NCBI GenBank assembly: GCA_903970445.1 | Contig: CAJCIP010000062.1 | Location: forward strand, 52,098 to 116,097 | DNA from: Verrucomicrobia bacterium Tous-C9LFEB | GTDB taxonomy: Bacteria > Acidobacteriota > Terriglobia > Terriglobales > Acidobacteriaceae | DNA length: 64,000 nt | Reading direction: 5' to 3' | Shown: piece by piece, positions 9,999-18,544 of the stretch | Layout: each line of letters opens with the position of its first letter | Position numbering within the stretch: position 1 is the first letter of the stretch | The notes under the pieces: generated by a model | Seen by the model: only the letters and a program-made list of their open reading frames with translations | Database searches by the model: none | What the model was told of the DNA's origin: nothing | Made by a program: the position numbers and the translations under genes

Positions 9999-11258
9999 AT
10001 GCGCCCGCGCCACTTCTTCCTTGCACTCGTCCTCACCGCAGAAGCCGCAGCCCAGACCTACAAGCCAAAACAAATTCGCCTGGAAGGCGCAGACGGACTC
10101 GACAAGGCTGACATCCTCCGCACCCTCAACCTCAAAGAGGGTACTGCGATGTCCAAGACTGAAATTGAAACTGCCCTGCAGCGTCTTGCCGACAGCGGCG
10201 CCTTCACCGACGTTTCCTACACGGTCAACGACTCCACCCTGATCATCACTCTCAAACCTGCTGAAGGCGCGCAGGCACTGCCAGTGCGCTTCAGCAATTT
10301 TGTCTGGTGGCAGCCCGCGGAGCTCGAAGCTCTCGTCGAAAAACGCGTTCCACTCTTTCACGGCAAGCTCCCACTCACGGGCGAACTCACCAAGGAAGTG
10401 ATTGCTGCGCTTTCCGCGCTCGTTGCGGAAAAAGGCGTACCAGACGCAAAGATCAGCGCTGGGCTTTCCACCAGCGAGGGCTCGGGGAACGGCGTCTCTT
10501 CCCTCGCACTCACCATCACCTCACCTCAGATCATCCTCGGCGACATCAAGCTGCTCGGCGCAGCCCCCAACGTGCGGTCGCAGCTCGACGTCGTTTCCTC
10601 GAAGCTCGCCGGGCAGGAATTTGACTCGGTCGAAAGCGCGGCGGCCATTCGCAACAGCATCGCTGACGCACACAAGAACGCCGGCTATCTCGATGCCGCC
10701 GTCGATGCTCCCGAGTTCGGCGCGCCGCATCTCGATATGCTCAGCTACGAAGTCGACGCGTCCGTGCTCGTGCATCCGGGTGAGCTCTATCACGTGAGCT
10801 CGCTCGACCTCAACGTGCCGCCTCCCGTCACTTCTGAGGAGGCTGCCAGGGTGACGGGCCTCCGCGTCGGGCAGGCCGCTGGAGCCATGGACTTCAAAAT
10901 CGCTGCCGAGAGTCTCGCTCGCGCCTATGCCAGCCACGGCTTTCTGGAAACGCACATCACGGCCGCGTCGGATCACAACAAAGCAAACCACACCGTTGCA
11001 TATCGCTTCTCCATCGATCCCGGTGTGCTTGACCACGTCACCTCGATCAACGGCTCCGCGCTCTCACTCGAACAGCGGCAAACATTCGCAGAGCAGTTCC
11101 AGGGCAAGCCCGGCGCGCCCGCCGATGCAGCGATGGTTCAAGAGATCCTCCGTGTGCTGCATGCCATGCACGCTGAAAAATCCATCCACATCAGCCAGCA
11201 TCTCAATCGCAAAACACACACCGTGGAAATTCTGCTCGAACCCGTGAAGCAGCCATAG
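9999..11258 (+). CDS. Secreted POTRA-domain protein without a beta-barrel
   Basis: The 419-residue protein starts MRPRHFFLALVLTAEAAAQT, a probable signal peptide. It then shows repeated POTRA-like units: strand KPKQIRLEGADGL, helix pair KADILRTLNLKEGTAMSK, and TALQRLADSGAFTDVSYTV; another set at about 220-260 (ADAHKNAGYLDAAVD) and a last one at about 305-420. These resemble BamA/TamA POTRA domains, but the protein ends without the 16-strand barrel. It is probably a periplasmic partner in outer-membrane or surface protein assembly. A true Omp85 protein with a barrel is encoded at 50804-54202. The POTRA call is moderate because of low sequence identity. Confidence 0.65.
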   Translation: MRPRHFFLALVLTAEAAAQTYKPKQIRLEGADGLDKADILRTLNLKEGTAMSKTEIETALQRLADSGAFTDVSYTVNDSTLIITLKPAEGAQALPVRFSNFVWWQPAELEALVEKRVPLFHGKLPLTGELTKEVIAALSALVAEKGVPDAKISAGLSTSEGSGNGVSSLALTITSPQIILGDIKLLGAAPNVRSQLDVVSSKLAGQEFDSVESAAAIRNSIADAHKNAGYLDAAVDAPEFGAPHLDMLSYEVDASVLVHPGELYHVSSLDLNVPPPVTSEEAARVTGLRVGQAAGAMDFKIAAESLARAYASHGFLETHITAASDHNKANHTVAYRFSIDPGVLDHVTSINGSALSLEQRQTFAEQFQGKPGAPADAAMVQEILRVLHAMHAEKSIHISQHLNRKTHTVEILLEPVKQP

Positions 11259-11304
11259 TCCCCCCTCGCTTTCGCAATCTCATTGCCTCGAATCGCCCAC
11301 GTAC

Positions 11305-11361
11305 AAAAGAAAATGCCTGCCGACTGTCTCGATAGTGCTCAGCGGAGACAGGCCGACAGGC
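11305..11361 (-). terminator. Hairpin between convergent genes, likely amidase terminator
   Basis: Arms 11315-11330 and 11345-11361 (GCCTGCCGACTGTCTC against GAGACAGGCCGACAGGC) pair almost fully. On the minus strand the hairpin is followed by ATTTTCTTTTG, fitting termination of the amidase transcript. The rest of 11259-11545 shows nothing else I can support. Confidence 0.5.
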
Positions 11362-11545
11362 GGTTACGGTTTTGTTGGCTCGAAACAGCTCAGCGGAACC
11401 AACCCGTGTTGACTTACGGAGATACTCGCACCCTAAGAAAGAGGTTGCCAATAACACTAAAAATTTATGCACCTGTTTTGATATCACAGCGTCCCAATCC
11501 GGGAATCAAGTCGCTCTGCGACTCGCACCGGGACTCACGTTTCCG

Positions 11546-13366
11546 CTAGAATCCGGCCGGCCGTTCCGCGCTTACGGCAAACGAGGCTTCCAGCGCCAGC
11601 CCAACCTCGCACATCCGGCCCTCTTCAAACAGCTTGCCGATCAGTGTCACGCCATACGGCACTCTGCGTGGTGTGGTGAACTTCGGCAGCGGGTGCGCCG
11701 GGTCGGGTGCCCAGTCACTGCGAGCTTCTTTCACTTCGACAAAGCCTGCACGCAAGGTAAGCGACGGATGCCCGGTGAAGTTGAAGATGATCAGCGGGTC
11801 ATTACCCAGCGATGGCACCAGCAACATGTCCACGCCGGCCATCACACGAGCTACTTCCAGTGCCACCTTGTGGCGCATGCGGTCTGCCTGAACAAAATCA
11901 ACAGCCGAAATGAAGCGTGACTGGCGAAACGTATTCGGCCAAGCGTCCGGCACCTGCATCTTCAGCTCGTCCACGCGATGGTTCAGCGTGATCTCCTCAA
12001 ACGCCGCTGCCGACTCCGCGAACAGGATCGCATTCAGCGAGTCGTAGGGCCAATCGGGCAGGCTAACGGGCACCGTCTCAAAGCCCAGCTTCTTTAATGT
12101 CGCGAGCGCGGCGCGGTCCACGTCGGTCGCCGGGTCGCTGTTCATCCAGGAAGACACATAGCCGACGCGCAGCCCGTATACGGACGCAGACGCGTTGAAG
12201 GCCAGCGGCGCGGAAACCCCGGCTGCGTCCCCGGGGTCGACTCCAGAGATCGCCTTCAGGATGAGGGCCGTGTCTTCCACGCCGCGCGCCATTGGTCCCA
12301 CCTTGTCGCACGTCCAGCTCAGGGTCATCGCACCGGTGCGCGGCACGCGGCCATAGGTAGGCCGCAACCCCGTCACGCCGCAACGCATCGAGGGGCTGAT
12401 GATCGAACCCTGAGTCTCACTTCCAACTGCAAAGCCCACAAGCCCTGCCGCAACCGCCGCTGCCGGGCCTGCGCTCGAACCGGACGCTCCTTCTTCGAGC
12501 AGCCATGGGTTCTTCGTCTGACCTCCGAACCAGATGTCGTTTAGCGCCAGAGCGCCGAGGCTGAGCTTTGCCACCAGCACAGCTCCAGCTTCGTTGAGCA
12601 TCCGCACCACAGCGGCGTCTTTTACCGGCACCCGCTCGCGGAAAGGCTCGGCGCCGTAGGTTGTAGATATTCCCTTTGTGTCGAGCAGGTCTTTCGCGCC
12701 CCACGGAATTCCGTGCAGGGGTCCGCGGTACTTGCCACGGACAATCTCCGCATCGGCACGCCTGGCCTGTTCGAGCGCATGGTCTCGTGTCAGCGTGATG
12801 ACGCAATTAACCTGCTTGTTGTACTTTTCCAACCGGGCCAGATAGATCTTTGTCAGCCGCTCGGACGTAATCTGCCTGGTTTCGATCCAGTGCGACAGCC
12901 GCGCCACCGTGCTGAAGGCAATCGCATCGTCCGATGCCGGTAATGGCAGAGCAGGACCCGTGCTCCTTTGAAACGTTGCAGCACCCTGGTCTGCACCCGC
13001 GCTGAGCTCACCGGAAACGGCGAACTGCGGGTTCCACACCGTTCCCGGCGTCAACTCCGCTTCGAGCGGCACCTTGTTTGGCCCGGTACGGCGTCTGTAT
13101 AGCCCCGCCATCGACTGCCGCCAGTTGCCGGCAGCTTCAGCACGCTCCGCTGCGTTCAGCGTCACCTGCGTCAGCTTTTCGGCCTCCGCGAAGGTCGCTG
13201 CGCTTACCTCCGGCCCCGCTGGCGCGGACGTGCCGAATGCTGGTGTGGCACCCGGCGTCGGCGGAGTTTGCGGCCCTTGCGCCGAGGTCTCGCCAGTCTC
13301 GCCGATCGCGAGAGCAGCCAAGCCAAGCGAACTACCTGCCAGAAACTTTCTTCGCGTCGTTGCCAT
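11546..13366 (-). CDS. Tat-exported amidase signature family protein
   Basis: The N-terminus TTRRKFLAGSSLGLAALAIG is a twin-arginine signal, so the enzyme is exported folded. An Ala/Pro-rich stretch follows, and the amidase signature domain starts at about residue 145. The Ser-cisSer-Lys triad is visible: K225 in WGAKDLLDTKG, S297/S298 in GASGSSAGP, and S316-S321 in GSETQGSI. The 606-residue length is long for the family because of the N-terminal extension. The fold is shared with GatA, but export and the lack of gatB/gatC here argue against tRNA amidation. It probably hydrolyses amide bonds of external compounds; the substrate is unknown. Confidence 0.87.
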   Translation of the reverse strand: MATTRRKFLAGSSLGLAALAIGETGETSAQGPQTPPTPGATPAFGTSAPAGPEVSAATFAEAEKLTQVTLNAAERAEAAGNWRQSMAGLYRRRTGPNKVPLEAELTPGTVWNPQFAVSGELSAGADQGAATFQRSTGPALPLPASDDAIAFSTVARLSHWIETRQITSERLTKIYLARLEKYNKQVNCVITLTRDHALEQARRADAEIVRGKYRGPLHGIPWGAKDLLDTKGISTTYGAEPFRERVPVKDAAVVRMLNEAGAVLVAKLSLGALALNDIWFGGQTKNPWLLEEGASGSSAGPAAAVAAGLVGFAVGSETQGSIISPSMRCGVTGLRPTYGRVPRTGAMTLSWTCDKVGPMARGVEDTALILKAISGVDPGDAAGVSAPLAFNASASVYGLRVGYVSSWMNSDPATDVDRAALATLKKLGFETVPVSLPDWPYDSLNAILFAESAAAFEEITLNHRVDELKMQVPDAWPNTFRQSRFISAVDFVQADRMRHKVALEVARVMAGVDMLLVPSLGNDPLIIFNFTGHPSLTLRAGFVEVKEARSDWAPDPAHPLPKFTTPRRVPYGVTLIGKLFEEGRMCEVGLALEASFAVSAERPAGF

Positions 13367-13489
13367 GAACTTAGGACCCCGAGTTTCTTCTCCACTGCAA
13401 GGTTATCGCGGACCCCAGGTTGAAACGGAGCCCAACCCAGGTGAACGTCTATTGAACTTCATCTTGATGGAAGTCACATCTCTTCGAAC

Positions 13490-13550
13490 TGTCCTCTCGA
13501 CCGAAGCGTGGCGGCTATCGTCCCGCGTAGCGGAAAACCCTGTATTTAGG
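13490..13550 (+). repeat. Dispersed intergenic repeat, decayed copy 3
   Basis: It begins TGTCCTCTCGACCGAAGCG and ends TAGCGGAAAACCCTGTATTT, matching both ends of the copies at 9793-9847 and 1873-1929 with several changes. It lies in the 420-base gap 13367-13786 between the divergent amidase and YlxP-like genes. The gap should also hold their promoters, which I could not place with confidence. Confidence 0.55.
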
Positions 13551-13753
13551 CGCTGCGTCCCCCATATTCTTTCCGTCAAGCCCATGCAGACTATCCAACA
13601 AGCGTAAGTCTATGATCCCGCGCATCTTCAACACCGAAAATAGTTGGCATACTTATTGCCTCGACCCGCATAAAATAGAAACAGTGGCGCATCTGCGGGG
13701 ACAAGTACTCCAGCGGACCTGGCCCTAACCTATCCCTTTTCTTTTTAGGACTT

Positions 13754-13771
13754 CCCGTACCAAAGTACGGG
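13754..13771 (+). promoter_or_regulatory. Perfect 7-bp hairpin just upstream of the YlxP-like gene
   Basis: CCCGTAC (13754-13760), loop CAAA and GTACGGG (13765-13771) form a perfect stem. The G-rich ribosome-binding region GGTGGGG follows at once and the start codon is at 13787. A leader hairpin so close to the ribosome site could tune translation; this is inference. Confidence 0.4.
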
Positions 13772-13786
13772 GGTGGGGTACCTGCG

Positions 13787-14086
13787 ATGCCTGTAGCAAC
13801 ACTCACGCTGGAACTCGCAATCGAGCATGCACATTCTCTGAAGGACCGTCGCCAGGTGGTGCGGTCCCTTAAGGACAAACTGCGCCACGGCTTCAACATC
13901 TCTGTCGCGGAGCTGGATGAGTCTCTCATCTACAACCGCGCTACCGTGGGCGTAGCCGCTATCTCGAACTCCACCTCGTACCTCGCCGGACAGCTCCGCG
14001 AGGTGGAGGAAGCGGCGCGCCGAATATGCGCCGGCCTGGGCTGCGATATCCTCGACAGCTTCATCCAGGCCGAAGACGAACTCTGA
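13787..14086 (+). CDS. YlxP-like DUF503 family protein
   Basis: This 99-residue protein (MPVATLTLELAIEHAHSLKD, then RRQVVRSLKDKLRHGFNISVAEL) is a DUF503 protein of the YlxP group, at the normal length for the family. In Gram-positive bacteria ylxP lies between infB and rbfA, and here it also directly precedes rbfA (84 bases). Its role is unproven; the context suggests ribosome maturation or translation. The fold is ferredoxin-like. It begins a run ylxP-rbfA-nrnA, probably one operon. Confidence 0.88.
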   Translation: MPVATLTLELAIEHAHSLKDRRQVVRSLKDKLRHGFNISVAELDESLIYNRATVGVAAISNSTSYLAGQLREVEEAARRICAGLGCDILDSFIQAEDEL

Positions 14087-14170
14087 TACTTTCGGCGATA
14101 GTCTTCGCTTGCACATTGGTAACCCGGTAGCGATTGCCGCATTTTGAGGTGCTATTCTTCTCTGTCAGCC

Positions 14171-14590
14171 ATGCCAGAGCAAAGAGCAAGACAATACCAT
14201 CGCGACCGGGTGCGCGGCACGTTCGCGGAAGAGATCACCGCCATGCTCGAAGGCGAACTCTCCGACCCCCGTATCGCACCCTGCCACGTTACCGAAGTCG
14301 TCCTGGCTCCCGGCGGCAAGAGCTGCCGCGTGTTCATCGCCGTGGTCGGCACTGAGCAGGAAGAGCAAAGTACTCTCGACGGCATGATGGCCGCGCGCGG
14401 TTACATCCGCACGGAGATTCGAGATCGCATGGGTGTGCGCCACGTTCCTGAGATCACGTTCGCCATCGACCGCTCGGAAAAGATCACCGCTCGCATGGAC
14501 GAGCTGCTCCATCGCGTCGACAAGCGCCGCGCAAAGATGTTGAAGAAGTCCGGAAATCCAACGGGAGCCAATCCGCAACCTAAGCCGTAA
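14171..14590 (+). CDS. rbfA: Ribosome-binding factor A
   Basis: I place the start at ATG 14171 (139 residues, MPEQRARQYHRDRVRGTFAE); the open frame reaches back to a TTG nine codons earlier. The protein has the KH-like RbfA domain: EITAMLEGELSDPRI near residue 20, VTEVVLAPGGKSCRVFIAV near 40 and the C-terminal VPEITFAIDRSEKITARMDELL. RbfA binds the 30S subunit and helps 16S rRNA 5' end maturation, notably in the cold. The stop codon overlaps the nrnA start by one base, so the two are coupled. Confidence 0.93.
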   Translation: MPEQRARQYHRDRVRGTFAEEITAMLEGELSDPRIAPCHVTEVVLAPGGKSCRVFIAVVGTEQEEQSTLDGMMAARGYIRTEIRDRMGVRHVPEITFAIDRSEKITARMDELLHRVDKRRAKMLKKSGNPTGANPQPKP

Positions 14591-15567
14591 TGCACACCGA
14601 CTCCATTGAAGCCCTCCTCTCTCTGATTCGCGAGCGGCAAACGTTCGTTGTGACGTCGCACGCTCGTCCCGACGGCGATGCCATTGGCTCGGCGCTTGGC
14701 CTTTCCTACCTGCTTGAAGCTATGGGCAAGCAGGTCCACGTTGCGTTCGCTGATCCCGTACCGTCCATTCACCAGTTGCTTCCGGGTGCCGACCGCATCA
14801 GCAGAGCGCTGCCGCAGAGCAAGCCGGACGCGCTGATCGTCCTGGAGTGCGACTCGTTGGAACGAACGGGCTTCCGGATAGCAGATTTCGAACGTATGGA
14901 TGCTCGCCTCGTCATCAACATCGATCACCATCGCAGCGGACGGGATTACGCGGACTTCAACTGGATCGATGCGGAAGCCAGTGCCGTTGGCGCAATGGTT
15001 TACGAACTGGTGATCGCGGCAGGCGTAACGATTTCTCCGCCCATGGCAACATGCCTCTACGCCGCTGTCCTCACGGACACAGGTTCGTTCACCTATCCCA
15101 GCACAGTAGCTGCCACGTTTGGCCTTGCAGAACACCTGTTACAGAGTGGCGCCGCGGCAAATTCAGTCGCTCAAGCGGTCTACTTCTCCCACACGCCGGG
15201 CAAGATCCGCGCTCTGGGGGCCGCTCTGTTCAAGATGGAGATAGAGGATTGTGTGGCATGGAGCTGGATCACTCTCGAAGAAATGCAACGCGCCTCCGCA
15301 ACCATCGAGGACTGCGAAGGCGTGGTGAATTACCTGATTTCCATTGCAGGGGTGCGCGCCGCCGTTTTCTTCCGCGAGGTGCCGGACCGTGAGCATTTCC
15401 GGCTCAGCCTGCGTAGCAAGAACGGCGTGGACGTGGCTCGGGTGGCCGAGGCCTTCGGTGGAGGCGGACACCAAAACGCCAGCGGATGCACCGTTGAGGG
15501 CCCGTTGGAGCTTGCCAAGCGCCGTGTCGTGACTGAATTGCGCCAGGCCTGCACTGCTGTGATCTAG
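14590..15567 (+). CDS. nrnA: DHH-family phosphoesterase NrnA (nanoRNase/pAp phosphatase)
   Basis: The 325-residue protein has the DHH domain motifs: HARPDGD with H24, D28 and D30, the acid D88 in ECDS, and the DHH triplet D112-H114 in NIDHHRSG. The C-terminal DHHA1 domain carries GGGGHQNASGC. These residues bind two Mn ions and the RNA end. NrnA degrades 2-5 nt RNA and dephosphorylates 3'-phosphoadenosine 5'-phosphate. It starts within the rbfA stop codon (TAATG overlap), which repeats the rbfA-nrnA pairing seen in many bacteria. Confidence 0.92.
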   Translation: MHTDSIEALLSLIRERQTFVVTSHARPDGDAIGSALGLSYLLEAMGKQVHVAFADPVPSIHQLLPGADRISRALPQSKPDALIVLECDSLERTGFRIADFERMDARLVINIDHHRSGRDYADFNWIDAEASAVGAMVYELVIAAGVTISPPMATCLYAAVLTDTGSFTYPSTVAATFGLAEHLLQSGAAANSVAQAVYFSHTPGKIRALGAALFKMEIEDCVAWSWITLEEMQRASATIEDCEGVVNYLISIAGVRAAVFFREVPDREHFRLSLRSKNGVDVARVAEAFGGGGHQNASGCTVEGPLELAKRRVVTELRQACTAVI

Positions 15568-15650
15568 AGACAATCTGGTAGCCTGATTTTCGCTTCTGCT
15601 GCGAACGCGCTGGGCTTCCGACCCCCTTCTCGTTCCGGTCGGTTCGCAGC

Positions 15651-17534
15651 GTGGTCACTCGTTTGAGCTTGGCAGATCAATCACAATCCGAAGCAGAGTA
15701 CCCCACCAGGGCCAATGCGGTGCGCGCCTCTCTGCGCGACCTGATGCGTTCGCAATGGGGCTGCAGTCTGGGCGAGTTCATCGTGCTGGTCATCGTCGGC
15801 GGATACTTTCTGTTCTTCGGGCTGGTGCCGTACTTTGGCGGAGACCAGCTCGGACTCGTGGGAGCAGACGAACCACGCTTCGCGCAGATTGCCCGTGAAA
15901 TGCTCGCCGCACATTCCAGTGACTGCCACGAAGTCCACGCGCGCATTACGCCACACAGTCTGCGGCCGAAAGACCTGCATGCTTCTTACGTCTGCCTGGT
16001 GGGCGGCACAGTCACGCCGATTCTGTATGGCCGTCCGTGGCTGGAGAAACCAGCGCTCTATTACTGGCGCGCCATGGGTTTCTTCAAGGAGTTCGGCGTT
16101 TCCGACTGGTCGGCACGATTGCCTTCGGCGACCGGGGCCGGGTTCCTCATTCTGCTGTCGTTCCTGCATCTCAGGCGTTTCCGTCCCGGAGGACACCTTC
16201 ACGCAGCGCTCATTATGGTTTCATGCGTGGCGATCGTCGGCTTCGCCCGCGGCGCTTCGACAGACATGCAGCTAGCCGCGCCTTTCTGTATAGGCATGCT
16301 CGGTTGGTATGGCTGGTATGAAACGGGAAAGAAGTTCTGGCTCTTCGACCTTTATTTCTTCGGAGCTGCCGCAACGCTAGCCAAAGGCCCAGTCGCAATT
16401 TTCATGGCGTTGGCGATCCTGCTGCTCTTCTGTGGGCTGCGGCGAGAATGGTCAGCACTGCGGCGAACCATATGGTGGCCCGGCGTTCTGTTGTTTCTAC
16501 TGATGGTCCTACCCTGGTACATTGCCGTTCAACGGCGCAATCCAAGCTTCTTCAAAGAATTCTTCATCGGGCATAATCTCGAAAGGTACACCACGAACCT
16601 GTACCAGCATCACCAGCCGTTCTACTACTACCTTGTCGTACTCATCCTTGGCCTGTTGCCCTGGACGGCACTCTGCTTCCGCGCGCTTTGGGACGCTATT
16701 CAGATCTCTATCGATGAGTGGAAGGTGCGCAAGAATCCGCAGCGCTACATTGGGCACACGCGCGCAGGCGACGCCTTCCCTGAGTTCCTCGTTTTGTGGG
16801 CGTTGTTTCCAATTATCTTTTTCTCGTTTTCCGGATCCAAGCTGCCCGGCTACATTCTGCCGTCCATCCCGCCGCTCGCGATTCTTACCGGAGACTATCT
16901 GTACCGCGTCCATCGTGATGGACTGCGCCCATGGCTGCTCACCCTGCACGCAGCGCTCACAGGGTTCCTGACGTTCGCCCTGCTCCTCTGCCCGCAATAC
17001 ATGGTGTACCAACGCATCATTCCAGCGCCGAAGACTTTCATCTGGACGGCTGTGGCGGGAGCCGCTACAGCGCTCGCAATCATCTTGGTTGTTCGCCGTT
17101 ACGGGGTGAAGTATCTTCGGTCGGCAACGCTTGTTCCGCTCGCCGCTGTGCTCTTCTTCCTGCTTGGACTGAACGGGCACATCCTAGACCTGAATTACTC
17201 AGCAAGGCCGCTCGCGCGCCAGATCAGCACCGTTGCTCCGGCGATTCCAATCGTCGCCGTACCCGAGGTCAGTGGCGCTACCGACATGAGGCACGATCCG
17301 AGGCTGATGAAATTCGGCGTGCATAGGGACGTCGTTTATGGTCTCGCGTTCTACCGCAATCAGAGCGTGACGGATTATGCGACAGACGGCATTCCGGATG
17401 AGGAACACGTGCTAGTCATCCCAACGCGCATCGCAGATCAATTGCCCGCGCTTCTACCGGGACGCTTGTATCAGCAGCTCTTCCTGTACGAGACGCAGGG
17501 CTTGTCCGTATATCACGTTTATCCGCGCAGCTAA
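15651..17534 (+). CDS. ArnT/PMT-type membrane glycosyltransferase (GT39/GT83-like)
   Basis: The start is GTG 15651; 627 residues. After a polar N-terminus (about 40 residues) come some 11-12 hydrophobic segments. The first periplasmic loop has GADEPRFAQIAREML, the acidic motif that binds the polyprenyl-phosphate sugar donor in ArnT and protein mannosyltransferases, and GRPWLEKPALYYW follows later. Such enzymes transfer a sugar from a lipid carrier to lipid A or proteins on the outer face of the inner membrane. The loop at about residues 85-125 (AAHSSDCHEVHARI) is longer than usual. Acceptor and sugar are unknown. The GNAT gene follows 35 bases downstream. Confidence 0.83.
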   Translation: MVTRLSLADQSQSEAEYPTRANAVRASLRDLMRSQWGCSLGEFIVLVIVGGYFLFFGLVPYFGGDQLGLVGADEPRFAQIAREMLAAHSSDCHEVHARITPHSLRPKDLHASYVCLVGGTVTPILYGRPWLEKPALYYWRAMGFFKEFGVSDWSARLPSATGAGFLILLSFLHLRRFRPGGHLHAALIMVSCVAIVGFARGASTDMQLAAPFCIGMLGWYGWYETGKKFWLFDLYFFGAAATLAKGPVAIFMALAILLLFCGLRREWSALRRTIWWPGVLLFLLMVLPWYIAVQRRNPSFFKEFFIGHNLERYTTNLYQHHQPFYYYLVVLILGLLPWTALCFRALWDAIQISIDEWKVRKNPQRYIGHTRAGDAFPEFLVLWALFPIIFFSFSGSKLPGYILPSIPPLAILTGDYLYRVHRDGLRPWLLTLHAALTGFLTFALLLCPQYMVYQRIIPAPKTFIWTAVAGAATALAIILVVRRYGVKYLRSATLVPLAAVLFFLLGLNGHILDLNYSARPLARQISTVAPAIPIVAVPEVSGATDMRHDPRLMKFGVHRDVVYGLAFYRNQSVTDYATDGIPDEEHVLVIPTRIADQLPALLPGRLYQQLFLYETQGLSVYHVYPRS

Positions 17535-17569
17535 ATGGGCACAGTGCATTGCCTTCATAATGAAGGAGC

Positions 17570-18541
17570 ATGACGGAGCCCAAAGGAAACCTTGAGGTCT
17601 TGGACCTGCGCCACTTCTCCGCGGCGCAGCTTCGACCGTTGCTTCGGCATGAGGCGGTCCGCTGGGAGCGACGGCTGCATTGGGATTACGCTACGTCTGC
17701 GGAGTTACTTCTTGAGTATCTCGATGGACGCGTTTTGCCAGGCTTCGCGGCATTGCGTGGCAAGCAGATCGTCGGTTACACCTTCGGCGTTTTGGAGTCG
17801 GCGAAGGCAGTGATTGGCGACGTTTATGCGCCCGAAGAAGCAGAGCGCCTCGATAATCCCATATGCGATCTTCTCCTGCGCCATCTCATCGAGATGCTGC
17901 AGGCGACACCGGGCGTGAGCCGTATTGAATCTCAATTGCTGATGTTTCCTGCTGGAGCGCTAGCGGAACCGTTGTTGTCGTCCGGCTTTCATACGTTCCC
18001 GCGATTATTCATGCATTGGGACTTTGCCTCAGCCAAGCAAGGCCAAGCGAACGCAGCCGTACCCGCAGGCCTCAATCTTCAGGTTTGGCAGCCGGAGTTT
18101 TATGAATCCGCTGCTGAAGCGATTCATCGCGCGTATCAGTTTCACGTAGACAGCGGCGTGAATGATCAATACCGCACTATCGCGGGTTCGCAGCGATTTC
18201 TGCACAATGTGATCCGGTTCCCAGGTTGCGGAAAGTTTCTGCCGGCTAATTCATGGGTGGTGCGCGAAGAGGCCAGCGGAAAGATTCAGGCCCTCCTATT
18301 GAGTTCGCAGATCCGCAAAGATGTCGGCCACGTAACCCAGCTCTGCGTTGCGCCGGAGCTGCGCGGACACGGCATCGGCCGCCTCTTGCTAAATTGCTGC
18401 GCCCGGCATTTTGCCGACAGCGGTATTCGCTCTATGTCCCTTACCGTGACCGAGGCAAACGCTCCAGCCGTGAAGCTTTACGAGGATCTCGGGTTCAAGA
18501 CTCTGCATCGCTTCGATGCCATGATCTGGAACAGCCGCTGA
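17570..18541 (+). CDS. GNAT family N-acetyltransferase
   Basis: The 323-residue protein has a C-terminal GNAT domain with the acetyl-CoA loop VAPELRGHGIGRLLL (about 261-275) and the end motif LTVTEANAPAVKLYEDLGF. The N-terminal 170 residues look like a second, degenerate GNAT half (GFAALRGKQIVGYTFGVLES), so this is probably a tandem-GNAT protein. AAGGAG lies only 1 base before ATG 17570, an unusually short spacing, so the true start may differ slightly. The acceptor substrate is unknown. It ends 3 bases from the stop of the convergent guaB gene, with no terminator between them. Confidence 0.82.
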   Translation: MTEPKGNLEVLDLRHFSAAQLRPLLRHEAVRWERRLHWDYATSAELLLEYLDGRVLPGFAALRGKQIVGYTFGVLESAKAVIGDVYAPEEAERLDNPICDLLLRHLIEMLQATPGVSRIESQLLMFPAGALAEPLLSSGFHTFPRLFMHWDFASAKQGQANAAVPAGLNLQVWQPEFYESAAEAIHRAYQFHVDSGVNDQYRTIAGSQRFLHNVIRFPGCGKFLPANSWVVREEASGKIQALLLSSQIRKDVGHVTQLCVAPELRGHGIGRLLLNCCARHFADSGIRSMSLTVTEANAPAVKLYEDLGFKTLHRFDAMIWNSR

Positions 18542-18544
18542 TGG

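Noticed and set aside
13638..13672. Promoter with TTGGCA and TAAAAT before the YlxP-like gene
   Set aside because: The spacing between the two boxes is about 21 bases, too long for a normal sigma70 promoter.
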